The notes under the pieces are model-generated. The model had not been told where the DNA came from. It searched no databases and saw only the letters and a program-made list of their open reading frames with translations. 64,000 nucleotides of DNA from Streptomyces dengpaensis (GTDB lineage: Bacteria > Actinomycetota > Actinomycetes > Streptomycetales > Streptomycetaceae): assembly GCF_002946835.1 (NCBI RefSeq), contig NZ_CP026652.1, positions 3,472,001-3,536,000 of the forward strand, in the 5' to 3' direction. A program made the translations under genes and the position numbers. This document shows, piece by piece, positions 44,112-53,544 of this stretch; position 1 is the first letter of the stretch; the number at the start of each line of letters is the position of its first letter.

Positions 44112-44441
44112 ATGGCAGATTTCTCCCGCCTTCCCGGTCCGAACGCGGACCTCTGGGACTGGCAGCTCCTCGCGGCCTGCCGCGGGGTCGACAGCTCGCT
44201 CTTCTTCCACCCCGAGGGCGAGCGTGGTGCGGCACGGAGCGCTCGCGAGAACTCGGCCAAAGAGGTCTGCATGAGATGCCCGGTACGCGCGGAGTGCGCG
44301 GCGCACGCGCTGGCAGTGCGTGAGCCGTACGGCGTGTGGGGCGGGCTGACCGAGGACGAGCGCGAAGAGCTCATGGGGCGGGCGCGCAACCGGCTGGTCT
44401 CGGCGTCGGCCAATGGAGGCGGTTCCGCTTCGAACAACTGA
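44112..44441 (+). CDS. whiD: WhiD, WhiB-like iron-sulfur transcription factor
   Basis: 109 aa. Four Cys of the Wbl iron-sulfur cluster are visible (Cys23, then CMRCPVRAEC), followed by the GVWGG turn (YGVWGGLTEDEREELMGRAR) and a basic/Asn tail. WhiD is needed for late sporulation and its [4Fe-4S] cluster reacts with O2 and NO. As a WhiB3-family protein it is expected to bind HrdB region 4. The ATG at 44112 has AAGGGG 8 bases upstream. It is divergent from bldM. Confidence 0.97.
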   Translation: MADFSRLPGPNADLWDWQLLAACRGVDSSLFFHPEGERGAARSARENSAKEVCMRCPVRAECAAHALAVREPYGVWGGLTEDEREELMGRARNRLVSASANGGGSASNN

Positions 44442-44460
44442 AGGAACGTTTCTGCACCTC

Positions 44461-44480
44461 GGGCACGCACACGCGTGCCC
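44461..44480 (+). terminator. whiD terminator
   Basis: GGGCACGC and GCGTGCCC perfectly inverted around ACAC, followed by CCTAGTTTTCG. Degenerate CACGCACGCGTGCC copies continue to 44600, into the 3' end of the LysR gene. Confidence 0.7.
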
Positions 44481-44576
44481 CTAGTTTTCGCCGCACGCAC
44501 GCGTGCCCGTGGCTGTCACTGCCCGCACGCATGACCGTAGTTGTCGCCGCATGCGTGCCCGGCGCCACTTCGCGTC

Positions 44577-45548
44577 CTACGCGTGCGTGCCCCCGCCTTT
44601 CGCGCTACGCGCGCGTGCCCCGTCTTCGCCGGCCTCCGTCGGCCTTCGCCGTTGCCGAGCCGCCGCCCGCGCCAGCCGCTCAAGGGTCGCCGCCACCGCG
44701 GGTACCTGCGCCAGGTCCGGCAGTGTGAGCGCGACGATCTCGCGGCGGACCGCGGGCTCCACCGTCACCGTCCGCGCCCCCTTGGGACGCACGGACTCGA
44801 CGGCGAGCTCCGGAAGGACCGCGACGCCCAGACCCGCGCCGACGAGGCCGACCACGGCCGGGTAGTCGTCGGTGGCGAAGTCGATGCGGGGCTCGAAGCC
44901 CGCGCCGCGGCAGACCTCGACCAGTTGTCCGCGGCAGCGCGGGCAGCCCGCGATCCACGGCTCTCCGGCGAACTCGCCGATCGCGACCGAGTCCGCCCCG
45001 GCGAGCCGGTGCCGCTCGGGCACGAGCCCGACAAGACGGTCCGTCAGCAGAGGCCGTACGACCAGGTCGTCCCACTCCTCGACACCCGCCGCGCCCTCGT
45101 ACCGGAAGGCGAGCGCGATGTCGCAGTCGCCGGCCCGGAGCTTCTCCACGGACTCGGGCGGCTCGGCCTCCTCCAGGGAGACACGGGTGCCGGGGTGCGC
45201 GGCGCGCAGCGCGGCGAGCGCCGTCGGTACGAGCGTGGAGCTGCCGCTGGGGAAGGAGACGAGCCGCACCCGGCCCGCGCGCAGACCCGCGATGGCGGCG
45301 ACCTCCTCCTCGGCGGCCGTGAGCCCGGAGAGAATGCCCGCCGCGTGCCGGACCAGTGCCTCGCCGGCCACGGTGAGGCGCATCTCGCGCCCGGTGCGGA
45401 CCAGCAGTGGTGTGCCGACGGACGACTCCAGGGCCTTCATCTGCTGGCTGACGGCGGGCTGGGTGCAGCCCAGTTCGCGTCCCGCCGCCGAGAAGGAGCC
45501 GGTGGCGGCGACAGCACGCAGGACGCGGAGATGACGGGCCTCGATCAC
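44577..45548 (-). CDS. LysR-family transcriptional regulator
   Basis: 323 aa from the GTG at 45548. The N-terminal winged helix-turn-helix (HLRVLRAVAATGSFSAAGRE, LGCTQPAVSQQMKALESSVG) is followed by the type 2 periplasmic-binding effector domain (GRVRLVSFPSGSSTLVPTAL ... FATDDYPAVVGLVGAGLGVA). Upstream lies a divergent MOSC gene, so the LysR may control it, as LysR genes often control their divergent neighbour. The last 25 residues are basic and low-complexity. Confidence 0.93.
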   Translation of the reverse strand: MIEARHLRVLRAVAATGSFSAAGRELGCTQPAVSQQMKALESSVGTPLLVRTGREMRLTVAGEALVRHAAGILSGLTAAEEEVAAIAGLRAGRVRLVSFPSGSSTLVPTALAALRAAHPGTRVSLEEAEPPESVEKLRAGDCDIALAFRYEGAAGVEEWDDLVVRPLLTDRLVGLVPERHRLAGADSVAIGEFAGEPWIAGCPRCRGQLVEVCRGAGFEPRIDFATDDYPAVVGLVGAGLGVAVLPELAVESVRPKGARTVTVEPAVRREIVALTLPDLAQVPAVAATLERLARAAARQRRRPTEAGEDGARARSAKGGGTHA

Positions 45549-45627
45549 CTTCTGAGCATAAGTGATCCTTGGATGCGATGACGAATATCCCGTCGACGCT
45601 TTGACTCCGATCACCTAGCGTGGGGCT

Positions 45628-46264
45628 ATGAAGCTTCTGTCGCTGAATCTGGGCCGCGCGCGGGCCGTCGAGTACACGGACCAGCCGGAGGGCGTGACCG
45701 GCATCGACAAGCAACCCGTCGAGGGGCCCGTTCGGGTGACCACTCGCCGGGGACGCGGTGTGCGAACTGCGCCATCACGGCGGCAACGACCAGGCCGTGT
45801 ACGCGGTCGCGCGCGAGGACCTCGACGACTGGGAGCGCGAGCTCGGCCGGACGCTGCGAAGCGGCATGTTCGGCGAGAACCTCACGACAGAGGGGCTCGA
45901 CGTGTCCGGCGCGCTGATCGGCGAACGCTGGCGCATCGGCCCTGAGGTCGTCCTGGAGGTCGCCAGTGGACGCATCCCCTGCCGGACCTTTCAGGGGCAC
46001 GTCGGTGAGAAGGGCTGGGTCAGGCGCTTCACGGAAAAGGGCGCGCCCGGCGCGTATCTGCGGGTGATCGAGCCCGGCGAGATCCGCTCCGGCGACGCGA
46101 TCGAGATCATCCACCGGCCGGACCACGACGTCACCGTCGCTCTCCAGTTCCGCGCCGTCACGACCGAACGGACGCTGCTGCCAAGGCTGTTGGCCGCGGG
46201 AGACGCCCTGGACCCGGAGGCGCTGGCGGTGGCCGAGAAGTACGTGGCGAAGTACGGCGCGTAG
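45628..46264 (+). pseudogene. MOSC-domain protein, frameshifted
   Basis: The N-terminal part (MKLLSLNLGRARAVEYTDQP, EGVTGIDKQPVEGPVRV) is in one frame from 45628. The rest (GDAVCELRHHGGNDQAVYAV to YVAKYGA, stop at 46264) is in the next frame, with the switch near 45737-45745. Together they give one normal YiiM/MOSC protein with the CRTFQGHVGEKGWVRRF cofactor-site segment. The net change is +1 (or -2) base. MOSC proteins handle sulfur transfer or molybdenum-cofactor chemistry. Either this strain's gene is broken or a sequencing error lies in the CGCCGGGGACGCGG stretch. Confidence 0.8.
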
Positions 46265-46361
46265 GACCTGGTGAGCCGCGGTGCGGGGAACTCGTGGAGC
46301 GTGGCCGGACGTTGGGTGGCACCGCGCGCCGGACGCCTGGCCAGGTCACTAACCTTGCGCC

Positions 46362-47135
46362 ATGACAACGGCTCTGATTACGGGATCTACCGCGGGCATC
46401 GGCGCCGCCTTCGCGCGGCGTCTGGCGGCTGACGGGCACAACCTCGTGCTGGTGGCGCGCGATACGAAGCGGCTGCGCGAGCAGGCCACCGAACTGCACG
46501 ACCGGCACGGCATCGAGGCGGAGGTGCTGACGGCGGACCTGGCGACCGACGACGGCATCGAGGCGGTGGCCGAGCGCCTCGGCGACCGCAGGAACCCGGT
46601 CGACCTGCTGGTCAACAACGCGGGCTTCGGCAACAAGGGCCGCTATCTCGACGTATCGATGGCCGACGAGCTGACGATGCTCAAGGTGCACTGCGAGGCG
46701 GTGCTCCGGCTGACGTCGGCGGCGACCGCGTCCATGCGGGAGCGCGGCCGGGGCGGGGTCGTCAATGTCGCCTCGGTGGCCGCGTTCGTGCCGCGGGGTA
46801 CGTACGGGGCGTCCAAGGCGTGGGTCGTGCAGTTCACGCAGGGCGCGGCGCGGGACCTGGCGGGCAGCGGCGTACGGCTGATGGCGCTGTGCCCCGGTTT
46901 CGTGCGCACCGAGTTCCACCAGCGGGCCGGGATGGGGACGGACAACATCCCGAACTGGATGTGGCTCGACGCGGACAAGCTGGTCGCGGCGGCGCTCGCG
47001 GATCTCGCGCGCGGCAAGACGCTGTCGGTTCCGGACCCGCGCTACAAGGCGCTCATGGGCATGGTGAAGGTGACGCCGCGGGCGCTGCTGGGCGGGATCA
47101 CGTCGAAGACGGGACGGAAGTACGGGCCGCAGTGA
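46362..47135 (+). CDS. SDR-family NAD(P)-dependent oxidoreductase
   Basis: 257 aa. Classical short-chain dehydrogenase: cofactor motif TGSTAGIG, NNAG (VNNAGFGNKG), catalytic Ser in VVNVASVAAFVPRGTY and Tyr-x-x-x-Lys in YGASKAW. The C-terminal part is typical of the ketoacyl or dihydro-diol reductase-like SDRs. Substrate unknown. A U-tract terminator lies 68 bases beyond its stop. Confidence 0.92.
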   Translation: MTTALITGSTAGIGAAFARRLAADGHNLVLVARDTKRLREQATELHDRHGIEAEVLTADLATDDGIEAVAERLGDRRNPVDLLVNNAGFGNKGRYLDVSMADELTMLKVHCEAVLRLTSAATASMRERGRGGVVNVASVAAFVPRGTYGASKAWVVQFTQGAARDLAGSGVRLMALCPGFVRTEFHQRAGMGTDNIPNWMWLDADKLVAAALADLARGKTLSVPDPRYKALMGMVKVTPRALLGGITSKTGRKYGPQ

Positions 47136-47202
47136 GATCGGCGGCGGCGGCGCCGTTACGCCCGGTAGTTTCCTGGAGTACGGCCTGGGTGGACAGCAGT
47201 CG

Positions 47203-47235
47203 AATCCCCTTCAACCAAAACGGTTGGAGGGGATT
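47203..47235 (+). terminator. intrinsic terminator with U-tract after the SDR gene
   Basis: A 14-bp stem (AATCCCCTTCAACC with GGTTGGAGGGGATT, one G-U pair) around AAAAC, followed by TTC. A T-rich tail is unusual in Streptomyces. It ends 52 bases before the next gene, so it could also be an operator or leader for that gene. Confidence 0.7.
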
Positions 47236-47287
47236 TTCACTAAAATGGGGGCGTTCATACCGGACCCAGGGGGCCGGAGGCGGCGCC

Positions 47288-47995
47288 ATGACATTCGTAC
47301 AGCTCATCGACTGCAAGACCAGTCGGTTCGACGAGATGAACCGGCTGATGGACACATGGGCCGAACAGACCAAGGGCAAGCGGGCCGCGACGCACAACGT
47401 GATCGGCAAGGACCGGTCCGACGCGACCCACTTCATAGAGATCGTGGAGTTCCCCTCGTACGAAGAGGCGATGCGGAACTCGAACCTCCCCGAGACCGAC
47501 AAGATCTTCCGGGAGATGGTGGCGCTCTGCGACGAGATGCCGACGTTCACGGACCTGGAAGTGGTCCGCGACGAGCAGATGTACGCGGCCAACATCCGCA
47601 GGTTCTACGAGACGCTGGCCACCGAGGGTGAACTTCCGCCGCTCAACAGCCTGATGGCGGAGAACTACCACGACCACGATCCCGCCAACGAGCAGGACAC
47701 CATCGGACTCGACGCGATGCGGCGCGAGATCGACATGTGGCGCGGTGGGTTCGACTTCTCGTTCGCCGTCGACGACCAGATCGCCCAGGGCGACCGGGTC
47801 TGTACGCGGTGGACCTGGAGCGGCACCCACAAGGGCGACTTCCTGGGGATTCCCCCGACCGGGCGGCAGGTCACCATGACCGGCTCGACCATCTTCCGCT
47901 GCAATGAGGACGGGAAGATCGCCGAGGGCTGGTGGCAGTACGACCGGCTGGGGCTGATGAGTCAGCTCGGGGCGCTGGACGAGCTGGAGACCTGA
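47288..47995 (+). CDS. SnoaL/NTF2-like protein with N-terminal dimeric alpha-beta domain
   Basis: 235 aa from the ATG at 47288 (GGAGG 7 bases upstream). The first 95 residues (FVQLIDCKTSRFDEMNRLMD ... FIEIVEFPSYEEAMRNS) resemble an ABM-type dimeric alpha-beta barrel. The C-terminal half (LMAENYHDHDPANEQDTIGL, GWWQYDRLGLM) is a SnoaL-like ester cyclase/NTF2 fold. Such proteins act on small polyketides or have no known ligand. No enzyme neighbours suggest a substrate. Confidence 0.85.
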   Translation: MTFVQLIDCKTSRFDEMNRLMDTWAEQTKGKRAATHNVIGKDRSDATHFIEIVEFPSYEEAMRNSNLPETDKIFREMVALCDEMPTFTDLEVVRDEQMYAANIRRFYETLATEGELPPLNSLMAENYHDHDPANEQDTIGLDAMRREIDMWRGGFDFSFAVDDQIAQGDRVCTRWTWSGTHKGDFLGIPPTGRQVTMTGSTIFRCNEDGKIAEGWWQYDRLGLMSQLGALDELET

Positions 47996-48064
47996 CATCA
48001 CGGCATGGCCGGCTGTGGATCCGACAGCACGGCATGGACCCTGGGAGCCCTGACGGCACAGCAC

Positions 48065-48100
48065 GAAGGCCCGGTTCCCCCGCGGGGAAACCGGGCCTTC
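48065..48100. terminator. terminator between groEL and the SnoaL-like gene
   Basis: GAAGGCCCGGTTCCCC and GGGGAAACCGGGCCTTC pair with a one-base bulge, between the stops of two convergent genes. Confidence 0.85.
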
Positions 48101-48117
48101 GCCGTCAGCTACGAACC

Positions 48118-49755
<1,638 letters not shown>

Positions 49756-49857
49756 TCAGCCCTCTCGGAACTTGGGAGAAACGAACGGCGCCCCCGGCGC
49801 CCGGCTTGTCAAAGGTCGCGGGGGCCAGGGGCGCAGTTCACTGCGATGCTCGGTGAA

Positions 49858-50166
49858 TTACTTCTCGATGATCGCGAGCACGTCGCGAGCCGAGAGGACG
49901 AGGTATTCCTCGCCGTTGTACTTCACCTCGGTGCCGCCGTACTTGCTGTACAGCACGACATCGCCGACGGCCACGTCGAGCTCGACGCGCTTTCCGTCCT
50001 CGATGCGGCCCGGGCCCACGGCCAGGACGACGCCCTCCTGGGGCTTCTCCTTGGCGGTGTCCGGGATGACCAGGCCAGAGGCCGTGGTCTGCTCGGCGTC
50101 CAGCGGCTGGACCACAATGCGGTCCTCGAGCGGCTTGATGGCAACCTTGGTGCTGGCGGTCGTCAC
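49858..50166 (-). CDS. groES: co-chaperonin GroES
   Basis: 102 aa from a GTG at 50166, with GGGAGG upstream. It is the seven-subunit lid of the GroEL chamber. Motifs: [20 protein letters not shown] (mobile loop), [20 protein letters not shown] and [20 protein letters not shown]. It is transcribed first, before groEL1, from a region with two CIRCE operators. Confidence 0.97.
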   Translation of the reverse strand: MTTASTKVAIKPLEDRIVVQPLDAEQTTASGLVIPDTAKEKPQEGVVLAVGPGRIEDGKRVELDVAVGDVVLYSKYGGTEVKYNGEEYLVLSARDVLAIIEK

Positions 50167-50263
50167 GATCCGACCTCCCCCTTCGGAGATCTCACGGGGT
50201 TAACTGTCTGAGGTGGCGACCAGGTCGATCCGTCGTCGCGGGTGCCGGACCTGCCCGTCGCTA

Positions 50264-50290
50264 TTGGCACTCTCCAGGGGGGAGTGCCAG
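50264..50290. promoter_or_regulatory. CIRCE operator 1
   Basis: TTGGCACTC-N9-GAGTGCCAG, the inverted repeat bound by the HrcA repressor, 98 bases upstream of the groES start. Confidence 0.93.
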
Positions 50291-50310
50291 AGCCGACACT
50301 ATGACTGCGA

Positions 50311-50337
50311 TTAGCACTCGGTCAAGCGGAGTGCCAA
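50311..50337. promoter_or_regulatory. CIRCE operator 2
   Basis: TTAGCACTC-N9-GAGTGCCAA, closer to consensus (TTAGCACTC-N9-GAGTGCTAA) than operator 1, and 47 bases from it on centre. Tandem sites should strengthen heat-inducible control of groES-groEL1. Confidence 0.95.
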
Positions 50338-50411
50338 AGCCCTGTGGCGCGGCGCGTGTTTTTTCATCACCTTCGGCGGTGTGGGCGTCTCCTGACGGCC
50401 GGGCCGAGCCA

Positions 50412-51236
50412 TCAGAGGTAGTCCTCAAGGCGCCCTGCCGTGAATCCCTCCTTCTGGACGCGGCGCAGCAGTCTGGTCGTGGCCTCCGTCTGGTCGGGGC
50501 CGTCGAAGCCGAGCAGGATGTCGCCGGGGCGGAGCGGCCGCGCGTCGGCGTGCCGCCCCAGGACGATCGCGGCCACCCCGCAGTCGGCGGCGGCGCGCAG
50601 CGTGGTGGTGTCGTACGCGCCGTACGGCGGGCGGAAGAACCGGGGCCGGATGCCGAAGCGCTGCTTGAGTTTGTCCTGCTGGCCGCAGATCTGGGCGCGC
50701 TGGCCGATGTACGGCAGGCCGCGCAGGGAGGCGTGGTCGAGGGTGTGGTTCTGCACGCTCGCGCCCACCGAGCGCAGCCGCGCGAAGTGCCCGTACCCCG
50801 GCCCGACGACACTGTCCGTGAGGAACATGCTGACCGGCAGCCGCAGTTCACGGACCATGTCGACGAACCGCGGATCGCGCTCGGCGCCGTCGTCGTACGT
50901 CAGGAAGACCACCTTGTCGCGGGTGGGGACGCGGTCCACGACGGGCGGCAGCGCCGGGCCCGCGGAGCGCACGGTGGGCCGGGAGGGCGGTCTCGGCGCC
51001 CGGGCGAGCGGGGCGGCGAGGCCCCAGCGGCGGTACGCCGACTCGTGCGGGTGTACCTTCTGCGCCGCCTTCTTGCCCAGCCGCTCGATCGGGTCGACGG
51101 ACTGGGCGCACCCGCTGAGCAGTGCGGCCGCGGCGAGCACGGCGACGGTCAGCCCCCGCACGCCAGGCCCTGGCCCGCCCATACGCCTTGGCGCACCCAG
51201 GTGCCCCGGCAAGCTCACAGGCACCTGCACGCTCAC
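50412..51236 (-). CDS. polysaccharide deacetylase-like lipoprotein A
   Basis: 274 aa from a GTG at 51236 that overlaps the stop of deacetylase B by 4 bases (GTGA). The signal ends AAALLSGCAQS (lipobox). NodB motifs: VVFLTYDDGAERD (T-x-DDG), NHTLDHASLRG (H-x3-H), FFRPPYGAYD. The C-terminal motif, which in family members is L-x-H, is GDILLGFDG here, so the catalytic His is lost. It may therefore be a binding rather than active deacetylase. GlcNAc or peptidoglycan substrates are typical. Confidence 0.86.
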   Translation of the reverse strand: MSVQVPVSLPGHLGAPRRMGGPGPGVRGLTVAVLAAAALLSGCAQSVDPIERLGKKAAQKVHPHESAYRRWGLAAPLARAPRPPSRPTVRSAGPALPPVVDRVPTRDKVVFLTYDDGAERDPRFVDMVRELRLPVSMFLTDSVVGPGYGHFARLRSVGASVQNHTLDHASLRGLPYIGQRAQICGQQDKLKQRFGIRPRFFRPPYGAYDTTTLRAAADCGVAAIVLGRHADARPLRPGDILLGFDGPDQTEATTRLLRRVQKEGFTAGRLEDYL

Positions 51237-52207
51237 AGGTAGTCCTCCAGGCGGGCCACCGCGTACCCCTTGTCCGTGACCTTCTCCATGAAATGGCGGA
51301 CCAGGTCGGGCATGCTGCCGTTCCATTCGTTCCGGCCCCGGAAGTGGGTGAGGACGATGTCGCCGGGGTGCAGGTCCTGGTCCCACTCGCGGTACTCCCA
51401 GCGGTCGACGAAGACTTCCTCGGCCCAGAGGACGGCGTACTCGATGCCGCAGGACTTCGCGGCGCGCAGGGTGTCCCCGTCGTAGTTGCCGTAGGGCGGC
51501 CGCAAGAGCGTCGGGCGCTTGCCGAACTGCCGCTCCATCACCCTTTGCATGCCGCAGATCTCGTACTGCTGCTCCGCGTACGGGAGTCCGGGCAGGTAGG
51601 CGTGGTGCAGCGTGTGGTTGCTGAGGCCGACGCCCCGGTCGCGCATCTTCCGGAAGTACCGGTAGTTGTCCTTGATCAGATAATTGCTGAGGAAGGCGGT
51701 GTACGGGATCTGCAGATCGCTCATCATCCGCAGGAACTCCGGGTCCTTCTCCGCGCCGTCGTCGACGGTGAGGAAGACGACCTTGTCCTTGGTCGGGACG
51801 GTCGTGAAGACCGGGGGCAGCTCCAGCTCCTCGTGGCCGTCGGCCTCGAACCCCTCACGGGTCCTGATCGCCGGCTTCCTGACGGGCGCGGGCGGGGCCG
51901 GCAGGGGTGTCTCGGCCAGCCCCCAGCGCTGGGCCGCGGCGACGCGCCGGGCGTGTGCCTGACCGAGCTTGGAGGCGTACGCGTCGAGGGCACGGGCGGG
52001 GGGTGCCTTCAGCGGCTGCTGACCATAGGCCCCCTCCAGGCGGTCGAAGGGGACGTCCGTACAGCCGGGGACGAGGGCGGCGAGGGCGAGCACGGCGATA
52101 CCAGCACGGAGACCGGCTCCACGGCGGGCGGCCCCACGGAGACCGGCCCCCCGGTGGAGACCGAGGCCTTTTGCCCCGTATTTGTACTTTTGTCGTACTG
52201 GTCGCAT
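51233..52207 (-). CDS. polysaccharide deacetylase-like lipoprotein B
   Basis: 324 aa from the ATG at 52207. A lipoprotein signal (ALAALVPGCTD) and a NodB domain are visible: VVFLTVDDGAEKD (T-x-DDG), NHTLHHAYLPG (H-x3-H), LLRPPYGNYD and the intact C-terminal GDIVLTHFRG with His. A pair-paralogue of deacetylase A, transcribed upstream of it and translationally coupled. Likely modifies cell-wall or other extracytoplasmic amino sugars; the substrate is not deducible. Confidence 0.9.
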   Translation of the reverse strand: MRPVRQKYKYGAKGLGLHRGAGLRGAARRGAGLRAGIAVLALAALVPGCTDVPFDRLEGAYGQQPLKAPPARALDAYASKLGQAHARRVAAAQRWGLAETPLPAPPAPVRKPAIRTREGFEADGHEELELPPVFTTVPTKDKVVFLTVDDGAEKDPEFLRMMSDLQIPYTAFLSNYLIKDNYRYFRKMRDRGVGLSNHTLHHAYLPGLPYAEQQYEICGMQRVMERQFGKRPTLLRPPYGNYDGDTLRAAKSCGIEYAVLWAEEVFVDRWEYREWDQDLHPGDIVLTHFRGRNEWNGSMPDLVRHFMEKVTDKGYAVARLEDYL

Positions 52208-52298
52208 GGCGTCGCATCCTCCCAGGTGCGGGGCCCGCCCGAGGCCCCGACACCGCCGCCGGACGCGCACCGTCCACCGACTGGCCCACAATGGCCCC

Positions 52299-53474
52299 GT
52301 GAACGACGTCTCCTTCGCCTCCCTTCTCACCCCCGAGGGCCTCGCCCTGCTCGACGAGGTCCGCGGCACCGAACCGGCACAGGAGCTGGCCGTCGCCACC
52401 CGGCTGCGCCGCGAGCACCCGGCCGAGCTGGTCTCGGCGGCCCTCGGGCAGGCGCGGCTGCGGCAGCGGGCGGCGGCGAAGTTCGGGACCGAGGACGCCG
52501 AGCGGATGTTCTTCACCCCGAACGGGGTCGAACAGTCGACGCGTACGACGGTCGCGACGCACCGGGCGCGTCGATTCGCGGACCTGGGCGTCCGTTCCGT
52601 CGCCGACCTCTGCTGCGGCATCGGCGGCGACGCGATCGCGCTGGCGCGCGCGGGCATCAGGGTGCTCGCCGTCGACCGCGACCCGCTGACGGCGGCGGCG
52701 GCCCGCGCGAACGCCGACGCGCTCGGGCTGGCCGACCTGATCGAGGTACGGGAGGCGGACGTCACGCAGGTGGACACCGCCGCGTACGACGCGGTCTTCG
52801 TGGACCCGGCTCGACGCGGCGGACGGGGCCGGATCTTCGACCCGGAGGCGTACTCGCCACCACTCTCCTGGGCGATCGAGACGGCCACGAAGGCCCCCCG
52901 CGCGGCCCTGAAGATCGCCCCCGGCATCCCCCACGAGGCGATCCCCGCCGAGGCGGAGGCCGAGTGGATCTCGGACGGCGGGGACGTGAAGGAGGCGGTG
53001 CTGTGGTTCGGCACCGAGCCTGGCCTCGTGCGGGCCACCCTGCTGCCGGGCCCGCGCGAACTCCGGGGCCGCGGGCTGCCGGACCCCGCGGTGCGCCCGG
53101 TCGGGCGTTATCTGTACGAGCCCGACGGCGCCGTCATCCGGGCCCATCTGGTCGCGGAGGTGGCCGAGGAGCTGGACGGCGGCCTGATCGACGAGACGAT
53201 CGCGTACGTCACGGCGGACGAGCCGCGCCCGACGCCGTACGCCTCCGCGTACGAGATCACCGATCAACTCCACTTCAACGTCAAGAGGTTGAAGGCGCTG
53301 CTGCGGGAGCGGGAGGTCGGCGTGCTGACGGTGAAGAAGCGGGGGTCGGCCGTCGAGCCGGAGGAGCTGCGCCGGAAGGCCCTGCCCAAGTCACACGGGC
53401 CGTATTCCGCGACGGTGTTCCTCACGCGCGTCGCGGGCGCCCCGACCATGCTGGTCGGCCACCCCGTGGGGTGA
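52299..53474 (+). CDS. class I SAM-dependent methyltransferase
   Basis: 391 aa from a GTG at 52299. The N-terminal helical region (FASLLTPEGLALLDEV) precedes a Rossmann methyltransferase with VADLCCGIGGDAIALARAGI (SAM loop), LAVDRDPLTAAAARANADAL and the YDAVFVDPARRGGRGRIFDP motif. The fold matches THUMP-like methyltransferases. The target could be RNA or protein; it is not identifiable here. No good ribosome site is seen. Confidence 0.9.
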   Translation: MNDVSFASLLTPEGLALLDEVRGTEPAQELAVATRLRREHPAELVSAALGQARLRQRAAAKFGTEDAERMFFTPNGVEQSTRTTVATHRARRFADLGVRSVADLCCGIGGDAIALARAGIRVLAVDRDPLTAAAARANADALGLADLIEVREADVTQVDTAAYDAVFVDPARRGGRGRIFDPEAYSPPLSWAIETATKAPRAALKIAPGIPHEAIPAEAEAEWISDGGDVKEAVLWFGTEPGLVRATLLPGPRELRGRGLPDPAVRPVGRYLYEPDGAVIRAHLVAEVAEELDGGLIDETIAYVTADEPRPTPYASAYEITDQLHFNVKRLKALLREREVGVLTVKKRGSAVEPEELRRKALPKSHGPYSATVFLTRVAGAPTMLVGHPVG

Positions 53475-53544
53475 CGACCGCCCGCCCTGCCGGACGCCGC
53501 AGGCACCGAGGCTCGCCACTCCTCGGGGTGATCGCGCCCCGCTG

